A DNA stretch of 8,050 nucleotides from positions 1 to 8,050 of the forward strand of contig JBKOWM010000034.1 of assembly GCA_046724395.1 (NCBI GenBank). The letters run 5' to 3'. The position numbers and the translations under genes are program-made. The stretch comes from DATAEU01 sp046724395 (GTDB taxonomy: Bacteria > Actinomycetota > UBA4738 > HRBIN12). Within the stretch, counting starts at the first letter, position 1; the number at the start of each line of letters is the position of its first letter. Below the pieces are notes generated by a model. The model made no database searches, was not told the DNA's origin, and saw only the letters and a program-made list of their open reading frames with translations. Of the stretch, positions 1 through 5,520 are shown piece after piece.

Positions 1-133
1 GAACACGCCCGGTGGCTCCCGAAGCACCGCTTGGAGTTGCGGTAACGGTCCCATTCCCAGTACAAGCCGCAGCCATCAGGAGGACCAGTCCAAGGAGAGC
101 GGACCGAGACGGTGTCCGCGAAACAGGGCGCAT
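1..133 (-). CDS. Putative lipoprotein, N-terminal part (runs off left edge)
   Basis: An open minus-strand frame starts at an ATG (131-133) and stays open for 44 codons to the window edge. The visible part reads as a bacterial lipoprotein signal peptide. It has basic residues R2, R6 and R10, a hydrophobic stretch from about residue 12 to 20 (ALLGLVLLM), then AAAC with the candidate lipidated Cys at 24, followed by a Thr/Gly/Ser/Ala-rich linker typical of secreted actinobacterial lipoproteins. A GAGAGG ribosome-binding-like stretch (144-149) lies 10 bases upstream, slightly long. The gene is downstream of the HTH/Clp-N pair on the same strand but 140 bases away with its own promoter-like sequence, so it is probably a separate unit. 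The mature protein is outside the window, so its function cannot be told. The lipobox is not perfect (Ala at -3), but the whole pattern is convincing. Confidence 0.72.
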   Translation of the reverse strand, partial: MRPVSRTPSRSALLGLVLLMAAACTGNGTVTATPSGASGATGRV

Positions 134-158
134 GTCACACCGACCTCTCGCTCAAGGC

Positions 159-187
159 AGGGTAGGCGAATCGGCGACTGACGTCAC
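159..187 (-). promoter_or_regulatory. Candidate promoter of the lipoprotein gene, overlapped by a TGACGTCA palindrome
   Basis: On the minus strand GTGACG (182-187) and TACCCT (159-164) are separated by 17 bases, a fair -35/-10 match of the TANNNT type. A transcript would begin near 152 and leave a short leader holding the GAGAGG site. The perfect 8-base palindrome TGACGTCA (179-186) covers most of the -35 box, a typical place for a repressor. This is pattern-based only. Confidence 0.35.
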
Positions 188-273
188 GGAAGTCTCAAGG
201 CGCGTCTGGGCGATTCGGCATCACAGGCCGCGTCCGCGCACGAGGTCTTGGTGCAGCCTCGTCAGCCGACCTC

Positions 274-810
274 TCACCGCTGCGCCTCAACCGCGGCGCG
301 GATCGCGTCCGCAGTGACGCCGAGTCGCTCGAGCAGCAGCATCGCGAGCGCATCACGAACCTCCGTCAAGCCGAGCAGCAAGTCGTCGGTGTCCACGGAG
401 CGTCCTTGGGCGATCCTCGAGGCGCGCTCCAAGCTCAGCTTCAACCGAGGCATGACCGGTAGACCGCAGTACCCCGGACGTGCTCGGTCCAAGGCGCCCG
501 GCCCAAACACTGATTCGACGCGACGGCGCACCTCACGAAGGTCGATTCCGACGGTCCGAAGCGCGTCTTCATCGCGATCGCCGAGCGGGCGGTCTGGGGA
601 CGGGGGCCCCAGCTCCGCGACGAGCACGTCCTCAACGGATGCCGTCGAGACGCCGAGACGCCGAAGAGCGGCGGTTGCTGGCGTGTCCCGCTGCTGCAAG
701 ATGCCGAGAAGTAGGTGCTCGGTACCGAGCCAGGGATAGTGCAGCCGAGCCGCCTGTTCTTGCGCGAGAACCATCGCCTGACGCGCTTCATCAGTGAATC
801 GCGCGAACAT
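274..810 (-). CDS. Clp N-terminal domain protein without ATPase module (ClpC N-domain-like)
   Basis: This 178-residue protein carries the double Clp-N repeat of ClpC/ClpA chaperones and nothing else. Repeat 1 is near residues 3-65 (FTDEARQAMVLAQEQA, then GTEHLLLGIL at 29-38). Repeat 2 is near 121-176 (LKLSLERASRIA, then DTDDLLLGL at 140-148). Between them lies a linker ending in FGPGALDRA (102-110), as in other actinobacterial stand-alone versions. No Walker A or B motif is present, so it cannot unfold proteins alone. In the family the N-domain binds substrates or adaptors; a free copy could act as an adaptor or decoy for ClpC, which is inference. I chose the ATG at 808-810; its A is the last base of the upstream gene's stop (TGATG overlap), so translation is probably coupled. 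A TTG one codon earlier (811-813) is the alternative. The HTH gene / Clp-N pair recurs in actinobacteria. Confidence 0.9.
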   Translation of the reverse strand: MFARFTDEARQAMVLAQEQAARLHYPWLGTEHLLLGILQQRDTPATAALRRLGVSTASVEDVLVAELGPPSPDRPLGDRDEDALRTVGIDLREVRRRVESVFGPGALDRARPGYCGLPVMPRLKLSLERASRIAQGRSVDTDDLLLGLTEVRDALAMLLLERLGVTADAIRAAVEAQR

Positions 811-1040
811 CAACGCCGTCCCCGTCCCAGCCGGCGCCGGGCGTATTTCTTATGGACGGCTTGCTTGCTAACGCCCAAGTGCTCCGCGATCTGTTGCCAC
901 GACCAGCCGAGCATTCGGGCGTTGCCGACTTGAAGGGCCTCAAGCCGCTCCAGCAGCTCTCGAAGCGCCGCAACCGCCCGCAACCCCATCGCGGGGTCCC
1001 TACTTCCTGCCTCGTCGGCGAGCTTGGTCGCCTCGCTCAC
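810..1040 (-). CDS. Small helix-turn-helix protein paired with the Clp-N protein
   Basis: A 76-residue protein. Residues about 14-40 form a helical, Leu/Ala-rich segment (VAALRELLERLEAL at 23-36). Residues 46-66 form a clear HTH (WSWQQIAEHLGVSKQAVHKK), with WQQIAEHLGVS as first helix and turn and KQAVHKKY as recognition helix. A basic tail (ARRRLGRGRR) follows. Such short HTH proteins are recurrent partners of stand-alone Clp-N proteins in actinobacteria; a DNA-binding regulator, perhaps autoregulatory, is the likely role. The GTG start (1038-1040) has AAGGTGA (1045-1051) upstream with only four bases between. The same stretch also contains a TAAGGT -10 box placing transcription start at or next to the GTG, so the mRNA may instead be leaderless. 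The stop overlaps the Clp-N start by one base, marking a two-gene operon. Confidence 0.85.
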   Translation of the reverse strand: MSEATKLADEAGSRDPAMGLRAVAALRELLERLEALQVGNARMLGWSWQQIAEHLGVSKQAVHKKYARRRLGRGRR

Positions 1041-1046
1041 ACCGTC

Positions 1047-1077
1047 ACCTTACGTTGACCGTATTTTCGGCGTCAAC
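1047..1077 (-). promoter_or_regulatory. Promoter of the HTH/Clp-N operon with GTTGAC-N12-GTCAAC dyad
   Basis: Reading the minus strand, TTGACG (1071-1076) is an almost consensus -35 box, followed after 18 bases by TAAGGT (1047-1052), a TANNNT -10 box. Transcription would start around 1040, at the GTG start codon. A perfect six-base inverted repeat, GTTGAC (1054-1059) and GTCAAC (1072-1077), covers the -35 box and most of the spacer, with arm centres 18 bases apart. That geometry suits a dimeric HTH repressor, and the downstream HTH protein is the obvious candidate. The repeat and boxes are seen; the binding is inferred. Confidence 0.45.
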
Positions 1078-1207
1078 CTTGGTTGCCGCTCCACGAGGAG
1101 AGACAGGAGAGGTCGAAGGACCAGGAGCGCTTGTTCGGCGAGAGCGCGCGAAGCCTCGGGCCTTCAGTTCGCAGAGTCAGAATCGTCCGCAGCGTGGTCG
1201 GCCACCG

Positions 1208-2005
1208 TCACCCCGCGTGCTTGAGCGCCCAGTCGAGCGCGAAGTCGGCGACTTCGTCCCACCCGTCGATCGCGGGCAGCAGATGCGGACCGTCGAACTC
1301 TACGATGTCCGTCACCGTGTTCGACTTGTAGTGCTTCGCATTGGAGTGGCCCACTTTCGGGGGAAAGAGGTGATCCTGCTTCCCGGAGATGAACAGCAAG
1401 GGCGGTCGCGCGTCGTTGTGGTAGTCGACGTAGGTGTCGTCCTTTCCGGGGTGGATGTTCGCCAGTGCGCTTCCCCAGAAGACGCTGCCGGAGGCTGGAA
1501 TGTGGTACCGCTCGTAGAGCGCCAGCGACTCTTCGTCGGTGAACGTGTTCGCAAAAACGTAATGCCATTGTTCCGGCGTGAAGCCGACGGCTCGGTGCCG
1601 GTTCGCAGGATTCTTCAGCATCGGGAACGAGGACTTGATCTCCGAAAGCGGGATGACCTTCACGCCCTCGGTTGGCGCTGAGTTCATCGCAACCCCGACC
1701 GCGCCGAACCCGTGATCGAGCAAGATCTGGGTGAACACGCCGCCCGCCGAGTGCCCGATGATGATCGGCGGACGATCCAGCTTCCCGATCATGTTCTCGA
1801 GCATGTCAATGATCTCCGGCACCCGGAGCTGCTCGATCGGTGTGGGGTCAGCGCGGAGCGCCTCGACCTCGACCTCGAACCCCGGGTACGCCGGTGTGAG
1901 CACGGTGTAGCCCTTCGCCTCGTAGTACTCCTTCCAGTGCTCCCAGCTCCTGGGCGTCACCCAGAACCCGTGGATCAGGACAATCGTGTCGGGCTTCGTC
2001 TCCAC
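1208..2005 (-). CDS. Alpha/beta-hydrolase (esterase/lipase-like), soluble
   Basis: A 265-residue protein of the alpha/beta-hydrolase fold with no signal peptide or membrane segment, so cytoplasmic. The first strand leads to the oxyanion loop HGFW (12-15). The nucleophile elbow GHSAG is at 84-88 with Ser86. GKQDHLFPP (208-216) supplies the acid, Asp211, and GPHLL (239-243) supplies the base, His241. All are in the expected order and spacing. The cap region (about 125-200) is rich in aromatic residues. Related proteins are annotated as general hydrolases or non-haem chloroperoxidase-like enzymes; the substrate cannot be told. The GTG start (2003-2005) has a strong purine-rich ribosome site GGGAGGGG (2011-2018) five bases upstream, which decides the start. 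It is followed by 167 bases without a convincing terminator before the HTH gene, which has its own promoter, so it is probably transcribed alone. A TAGGGT (2051-2056) could be its -10 box, but I see no good -35. Confidence 0.93.
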   Translation of the reverse strand: METKPDTIVLIHGFWVTPRSWEHWKEYYEAKGYTVLTPAYPGFEVEVEALRADPTPIEQLRVPEIIDMLENMIGKLDRPPIIIGHSAGGVFTQILLDHGFGAVGVAMNSAPTEGVKVIPLSEIKSSFPMLKNPANRHRAVGFTPEQWHYVFANTFTDEESLALYERYHIPASGSVFWGSALANIHPGKDDTYVDYHNDARPPLLFISGKQDHLFPPKVGHSNAKHYKSNTVTDIVEFDGPHLLPAIDGWDEVADFALDWALKHAG

Positions 2006-2022
2006 AGCCGCCCCTCCCAGTT

Positions 2023-2049
2023 AGGCCGTCTTCCGTCGGCGGGCCTTTT
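2023..2049 (+). terminator. Possible weak terminator or leader hairpin upstream of the hydrolase gene
   Basis: AGGCC (2023-2027) pairs with GGCCT (2042-2046) and runs into TTTT (2046-2049) on the plus strand. An alternative stem GCCG/CGGC (2025-2028, 2037-2040) competes. On the plus strand it could stop antisense transcription entering from the hydrolase region. On the minus strand the same bases would sit in the hydrolase leader. The stem is short and the T run brief, so this is tentative. Confidence 0.25.
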
Positions 2050-2280
2050 CACCCTAGGACATCCGTCACCGAGAGGCGATGGCGAGGCGGCCCGCTTCGT
2101 TTTTCGCCAATGCGCGCGATACCTTTCGCCGACGAGACGGCGGACGCCCGCGGATGACTACGCCCGCCGGACGCTGTCGGGACATAACGACGGTTCAGGT
2201 GTCCGTGACGATCGCACAGGGTGTCTGACGCCGTCGGGTCGGTCGAGGCCGCACCGCGTCGCCGACCTGGCACGAGTTTC

Positions 2281-2298
2281 GGGGGCCTGCTGACCCCC
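2281..2298. repeat. G5/C5 inverted repeat in the intergenic region
   Basis: Five G (2281-2285) and five C (2294-2298) flank an eight-base loop, bordered by TTT on the left and AAA on the right, which could extend the stem past a bulged C. There is no T run after it on either strand, so it is not an intrinsic terminator. It lies 32 bases before the regulator's -10 box and could be a binding site or structural element. Confidence 0.35.
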
Positions 2299-2312
2299 AA
2301 ATAGCTGGCGAT

Positions 2313-2337
2313 TTTCCCGTGGAAACTTGTAGGCTAC
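2313..2337 (+). promoter_or_regulatory. Leaderless promoter and dyad operator of the molybdate operon
   Basis: TAGGCT (2330-2335) is a TANNNT -10 box whose expected start point (about 2342) falls at the regulator's ATG (2344). No ribosome site precedes that ATG, so a leaderless or nearly leaderless mRNA is likely. Directly upstream lies a perfect dyad TTTCC-CGT-GGAAA (2313-2325), in the -35/-10 spacer where MerR-type regulators bind. A second short dyad, GTAG-G-CTAC (2329-2337), covers the -10 box. No recognisable -35 box is present. Autoregulation by the MerR/Mop protein is inferred. Confidence 0.45.
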
Positions 2338-2343
2338 CGGGTT

Positions 2344-2733
2344 ATGGAGGAGAGCTATCGGATTGGCGAGGCGGCCGCGATCCTCGGCGTCCGCGTCGAG
2401 ACTCTCCGGCGCTGGGAACGAGAGGGCAAGGTCAAGACCAAGCGGACCGCCGGGCGTCAGCGCCTCGTGCCGCCGTCCGAGGTGGCGCGCCTGCTCGCCG
2501 AGCGCCACGAGCATCAGCGCGTGGCCGCCGGCAGCGTCCGCAACCGGTTCCCGGGCGTGGTGACTGACGTGAAGCGGGACAAGGTCGCCGCGACCGTCGA
2601 GATCCTCGCCGGACCTCACCGGATCCTTGCGTTGATCACGCGCGAGGCGGTCGACGAGATGGGGCTCGAGCCCGGGATGCCTGCCGTCGCGACCGTCAAG
2701 GCGACCAACGTCATGGTTGAGGTGGAGTTGTGA
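2344..2733 (+). CDS. Molybdate-responsive regulator: MerR-type HTH fused to a Mop (TOBE) domain
   Basis: A 129-residue, one-component regulator. Residues 5-43 form a MerR/excisionase-type winged HTH: YRIGEAAAILGV, then ETLRRWEREGKV and the wing TKRTAGRQRLVP. Residues 64-129 form a single Mop domain: SVRNRFPGVVTDV, then LALITREAVDEMGLEPG and AVATVKATNVMVEVE. Mop domains bind molybdate or tungstate between subunits, so the protein should sense cytoplasmic oxyanion and adjust transcription of the transporter genes it precedes. It does the job of ModE with a different DNA-binding domain, an arrangement known in actinobacteria. Its TGA overlaps the modA GTG by four bases (GTGA), so it is the first gene of the operon. 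The ATG at 2344 fits both the domain start and the -10 box eight bases upstream. Whether it represses or activates cannot be read from the sequence; tungstate as ligand is an alternative. Confidence 0.9.
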   Translation: MEESYRIGEAAAILGVRVETLRRWEREGKVKTKRTAGRQRLVPPSEVARLLAERHEHQRVAAGSVRNRFPGVVTDVKRDKVAATVEILAGPHRILALITREAVDEMGLEPGMPAVATVKATNVMVEVEL

Positions 2734-3518
2734 GGAAGCTGTCGGTGCTCATCGCGTCCATTTCGCTGCTGTTCGCCGCGTGCAGCTCGGCCGACGGTGG
2801 CTCCACGAACGCAACAGGCGGAAACGACCCGCAGGCCGAGCTCACCGTCTCGGGCGCGTCATCGCTGACGGACGCCTTCGGCGCCATTGGCGCCGCCTTC
2901 GAGAGGCAGAACCCGGAGGTGACAGTCAGGTTCAACTTCGGGCCGTCCGACGGGCTGGCGACACAGATCAACGACGGTGCGCCGGTGGACGTCTTCGCGT
3001 CGGCGAGCCCCACATGGATGGATTCGGTGCAAGACGACGGCCCTGGTGTTTCGGATCGAGCGGACTTCGCGAAGAACCGGCTCACGATCATCGTGCCGAC
3101 GGACAACCCGGCCGGGATCGAGGATGTCAGCGACCTGGCGGAGGATCACGTGCAGTTGGTGATCGCCGCCGAGGGGGTGCCGGCTGGCGACTACGCGCGG
3201 GAGATCTTCGACAACGCCGGCATCTCGAAGGCCGCGGTGGCGAATGTCGTCTCGAACGCCGAGGACGTCCGGGCGGTCGTGACGTCGGTGGCATCCGGCG
3301 AGGCGGACGCCGGTGTCGTCTACGTCACGGACGTGACCGCCGACGTCGGCGATGAGGTCACGCAGATCGAGATCCCCGACGGCATCAACGTGATCGCGAC
3401 CTATCCGATCGCCGTCGTCAATGACACTCAGGAGACCGACGTCGCAAAGAGCTTCGTCGACTACGTCCTCGGACCCGGACAGCGAACCCTCGCCGAGTAC
3501 GGGTTCCTCCCCGCGTAG
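2730..3518 (+). CDS. modA: Molybdate ABC transporter substrate-binding lipoprotein ModA
   Basis: A 262-residue extracytoplasmic binding protein that captures molybdate and delivers it to ModB. It begins with a lipoprotein signal (MRKLSVLIASISLLFAAC; Cys18 lipidated, as usual for a Gram-positive-type binding protein), then a Ser/Gly/Asn-rich linker. The ModA fold follows: TVSGASSLTDAFG (39-51, with the oxyanion-contacting serines), NFGPSDGLATQI (69-80), VDVFASAS (86-93), VPAGDYARE (150-158) and GEADAGVVYVTD (190-201, Tyr198 in the ligand-contact region). It ends in the family-typical YGFLPA. The usual GGSG turn of ModA reads GPSDG here, a modest variation. The GTG start overlaps the regulator stop by four bases; a purine-rich GAGGTGGAG lies just upstream. 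Sulfate or tungstate binding are less likely: it lacks a TupA-like pattern and shares the operon with a Mop regulator. Confidence 0.93.
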   Translation: MRKLSVLIASISLLFAACSSADGGSTNATGGNDPQAELTVSGASSLTDAFGAIGAAFERQNPEVTVRFNFGPSDGLATQINDGAPVDVFASASPTWMDSVQDDGPGVSDRADFAKNRLTIIVPTDNPAGIEDVSDLAEDHVQLVIAAEGVPAGDYAREIFDNAGISKAAVANVVSNAEDVRAVVTSVASGEADAGVVYVTDVTADVGDEVTQIEIPDGINVIATYPIAVVNDTQETDVAKSFVDYVLGPGQRTLAEYGFLPA

Positions 3519-3519
3519 G

Positions 3520-4293
3520 GTGCGCCGAACGCCGGTCGGCTTCGTCGTGCTTGCGACAGCGGGCGTGTTGCTCGTCGGCCTGCCACTGCTCGGCCTGATC
3601 GTCCGAACGCCGTGGGCGCGCATCGCCGAGGTCCTGACGGGCGACACGGTGATGACGGCGCTGCGCCTTTCGCTCCTCGTGGCGACGACGGCCGCGGCCA
3701 TCTCGTTCGTGTTGGGCTTCCCCCTTGCCTGGATGCTGGTGCGGAGCTCGTTCCCAGGCAAGACGTTCGTGCGTGGGCTCGTCGTGCTGCCGCTCGTCAT
3801 GCCCCCTGTCGTCGCGGGCGTGGGCCTGCTGGCCGCGTTCGGACGCGGGGGCATCGTCGGCGCACCGCTCTACGACTGGTTCGGCTTCCAGGTCACGTTC
3901 ACCACGGCGGCGGCGATCCTGGCCGCGACGTTCGTGTCGTTCCCGCTCGCGGTCCTCGCGCTCGAGTCCGGGCTGCGTGGGCTCGACGAACGGCTGGAGT
4001 ACGCCGCGTCGACGCTCGGTGCGTCGCGCTGGTACACGCTTCGCCGTGTCACGCTGCCGCTCATGGCGCCGCAGATCGCGGCCGCGCTCGTGCTGTCCTG
4101 GGCGCGGGCGCTTGGTGAGTTCGGCGCCACGATCACCTTTGCGGGCAACCTGCAAGGCCGGACGCAGACGCTCCCGCTCGCCGTCTTCGAGCGCTTGCAG
4201 ACCGATCAGGACGCGGCCTTTGCGATCTCGATGCTGCTGATCGCGATCGCGTTCGGGGTGATCATCGGCCTCCGCGGGAGGTTCTTGCGATGA
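3520..4293 (+). CDS. modB: Molybdate ABC transporter permease ModB
   Basis: A 257-residue integral membrane permease. Hydrophobic segments lie near residues 5-28, 46-74, 86-107, 128-148, 185-208 and 233-251. Before the fifth lies the cytoplasmic EAA loop that docks on the ATPase (EYAASTLGASRWYTLRRV, 160-177, with the invariant Gly in TLGAS). LGEFGATITFAGN (198-210) is a hallmark of the ModB/CysT-type permeases. I place the start at GTG 3520, one base after the modA stop. This removes a Ser/Thr/Pro-rich extension that an upstream in-frame ATG (3421) would add by reading 98 bases inside modA out of frame, and gives a normal family length. No strong ribosome site precedes this GTG, so translation probably depends on coupling to modA. 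The 3' end overlaps modC by ATGA. Confidence 0.92.
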   Translation: MRRTPVGFVVLATAGVLLVGLPLLGLIVRTPWARIAEVLTGDTVMTALRLSLLVATTAAAISFVLGFPLAWMLVRSSFPGKTFVRGLVVLPLVMPPVVAGVGLLAAFGRGGIVGAPLYDWFGFQVTFTTAAAILAATFVSFPLAVLALESGLRGLDERLEYAASTLGASRWYTLRRVTLPLMAPQIAAALVLSWARALGEFGATITFAGNLQGRTQTLPLAVFERLQTDQDAAFAISMLLIAIAFGVIIGLRGRFLR

Positions 4294-5360
4294 CGTTGTC
4301 CGTCGACGTCAGTGCGCGACGAGGAGACTTCGAGGTGCGTGCCGCGTTCGAGGCCGCGCCCGGCGAGACGGTGGCGCTGGTTGGCCCCAACGGCTCGGGA
4401 AAGTCGACGCTCGTTTTGGCGATCGCGGGCCTGCTCCCCTCGCTCCAAGGGCGGATCGCTCTCGGAGGGGGAGTGCTGGACGACGGGCGCGGCCACGTCC
4501 CGCCCGAACGCCGCCCGATCGGCGTGGTCTTTCAGGACCTGCTGCTGTTCCCGCACCTGTCGGCAGTCGAGAACGTCGCGTTCGGGCTGCGCGCCCGCGG
4601 GACCGATGTATCGGAATCGAGAGCACGCGCGCGCAACCTGCTGGAGCGGCTGGGCCTCGGCGACCGGGCCGGCGCGCGGCCGGGGGACCTGTCCGGCGGC
4701 GAGGCGCAGCGGGTGGCCCTCGCAAGGGCGCTCGTCGGCGAGCCGGCGCTGCTGCTGCTGGACGAGCCGCTGTCGGCGCTCGACGTCGGCACGCGCGTCG
4801 AGGTCCGCGAGCTCGTTCGACAGGAGCTACGAGGATTCCCGGGCGTCCGGGTGGTCGTGACGCACGATCCCGTGGAGGCCTCCGCCCTCGCCGATCGCCT
4901 GATCCTGCTCGAGCGCGGCCGGGTCACGCAGATCGGCTCGCCCGAGGAGATCCGGACGGCCCCGAGGTCTCGCTACGCGGCGGACTTCGTCGGGATCAAC
5001 GCCTTCCAGGGACGCCTCGAACGCTTGGCGGACGGTGCCGGGAGCCTCGTCGTCGGCAACGGTGCCGAGGTCGTCGTCCCGTGGCCGGAGTCCTCCGGAG
5101 GTGGCGAGGTCATCGCCCTGCTCCGGCCGGCCGACGTCACGCTGTCTCTCGAAGCGCCGACCGGCTCGGCGCGCAACGTCTTCGACGGCCCCGTGAGCTG
5201 GATCGCAAGCGAGGGCGAGCTCGCCAGGGTTCGCGTGGCTTCGATGCCGCCACTCATCGCTGAGGTCACTCTCGGCTCCGCAGAGCGGCTCGGTCTTCGC
5301 GAGGGCGTGCGCGTATGGGCTTCGTTCAAGGCCACGGCGGTGCGCGTACTCCCGAGGTGA
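4290..5360 (+). CDS. modC: Molybdate ABC transporter ATPase ModC with C-terminal TOBE domain
   Basis: A 356-residue cytoplasmic ATPase that powers molybdate import through ModB. All nucleotide-binding motifs are intact: Walker A GPNGSGKST (32-40), Q-loop VFQD with Gln82, signature LSGGE (134-138), Walker B LLLLDEP (154-160) with D-loop SALD (162-165), and switch His192 in THDP. The short region between Walker A and signature and the pattern ERRPIGVVFQD match ModC/CysA-type importers. After the ATPase come a linker with INAFQG (236-241) and LLRPADVTL (277-285), then a TOBE domain from about 293 to 354 that may bind molybdate and inhibit transport. The ATG overlaps the modB stop (ATGA), so the gene closes the regulator-modABC operon. 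No intrinsic terminator is visible in the 138 bases that follow. Confidence 0.94.
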   Translation: MTLSVDVSARRGDFEVRAAFEAAPGETVALVGPNGSGKSTLVLAIAGLLPSLQGRIALGGGVLDDGRGHVPPERRPIGVVFQDLLLFPHLSAVENVAFGLRARGTDVSESRARARNLLERLGLGDRAGARPGDLSGGEAQRVALARALVGEPALLLLDEPLSALDVGTRVEVRELVRQELRGFPGVRVVVTHDPVEASALADRLILLERGRVTQIGSPEEIRTAPRSRYAADFVGINAFQGRLERLADGAGSLVVGNGAEVVVPWPESSGGGEVIALLRPADVTLSLEAPTGSARNVFDGPVSWIASEGELARVRVASMPPLIAEVTLGSAERLGLREGVRVWASFKATAVRVLPR

Positions 5361-5485
5361 CCGGGGGATCGCGTCGTTCGGAGGTCCGCGTCGGCCCGCG
5401 CTTCGTCCGATGCAGTGTGGCGTGCCGCAACTCCGGAAGCGAGAAGACTCTATCTGGGCCGGGCGTCCTCGCATGCCGCGATAAG

Positions 5486-5520
5486 TAGTCTCATCAACGT
5501 GACGTGGTGTTCACGTGACG
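5486..5520 (+). promoter_or_regulatory. Leaderless promoter and start-codon hairpin/repeats of the adenylate cyclase gene
   Basis: TAGTCT (5486-5491), a TANNNT -10 box, stands seven bases before the GTG at 5499, so transcription should begin at the start codon. No ribosome site and no clear -35 box are visible. The first bases hold an inverted repeat ACGTG-GTGTT-CACGT (5502-5516), extendable by two further pairs across a G-G mismatch to include the start codon. They also hold a direct repeat ACGTGACG (5497-5504 and 5513-5520). A 5' hairpin enclosing a leaderless start could modulate initiation; the repeats could equally be operator sites. Confidence 0.4.

Larger units (their letters stand above)
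2006..2343. other. Gene-free divergent intergenic stretch (338 bases)
   Basis: It lies between the divergent hydrolase and molybdate-operon starts. No frame here has a recognisable product. The open frames that exist have Arg/Pro/Ser-rich shadow composition and no ribosome site. It holds the hydrolase ribosome site (2011-2018), a hairpin with T run (2023-2049), a G5/C5 hairpin (2281-2298) and the promoter/dyad region of the molybdate regulator (2313-2337). The middle part (about 2060-2275) shows nothing I can interpret. Confidence 0.6.

Noticed and set aside
12..317. Plus-strand open frame of 101 codons at the left edge
   Set aside because: Arg/Pro/Ser-rich shadow composition, antisense to the lipoprotein signal sequence and Clp-N gene, no ribosome site.
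1055..1681. Plus-strand open frame of 208 codons
   Set aside because: Antisense to the alpha/beta-hydrolase, whose catalytic triad and ribosome site are intact; product has no recognisable motif.
2281..2298. G5/C5 hairpin as an intrinsic terminator
   Set aside because: No T run on either strand and no gene ends there.
2049..2300. Minus-strand open frame of 83 codons in the intergenic region
   Set aside because: Low-complexity Arg/Ser/Pro composition, no ribosome site, no family resemblance.
3421..3519. Upstream ATG start for modB
   Set aside because: Would add a Ser/Thr/Pro-rich extension read out of frame inside modA; GTG 3520 gives a normal permease N-terminus.
2859..4155. Long minus-strand frames opposite modA and modB
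   Set aside because: Common shadows in G+C-rich DNA; composed of Arg/His/Asp repeats and opposite to clear transporter genes.
5415..5498. Upstream GTG start for the adenylate cyclase
   Set aside because: The extra 28 residues show no conserved character and lack a ribosome site; GTG 5499 has a well-placed -10 box and begins at the HTH.
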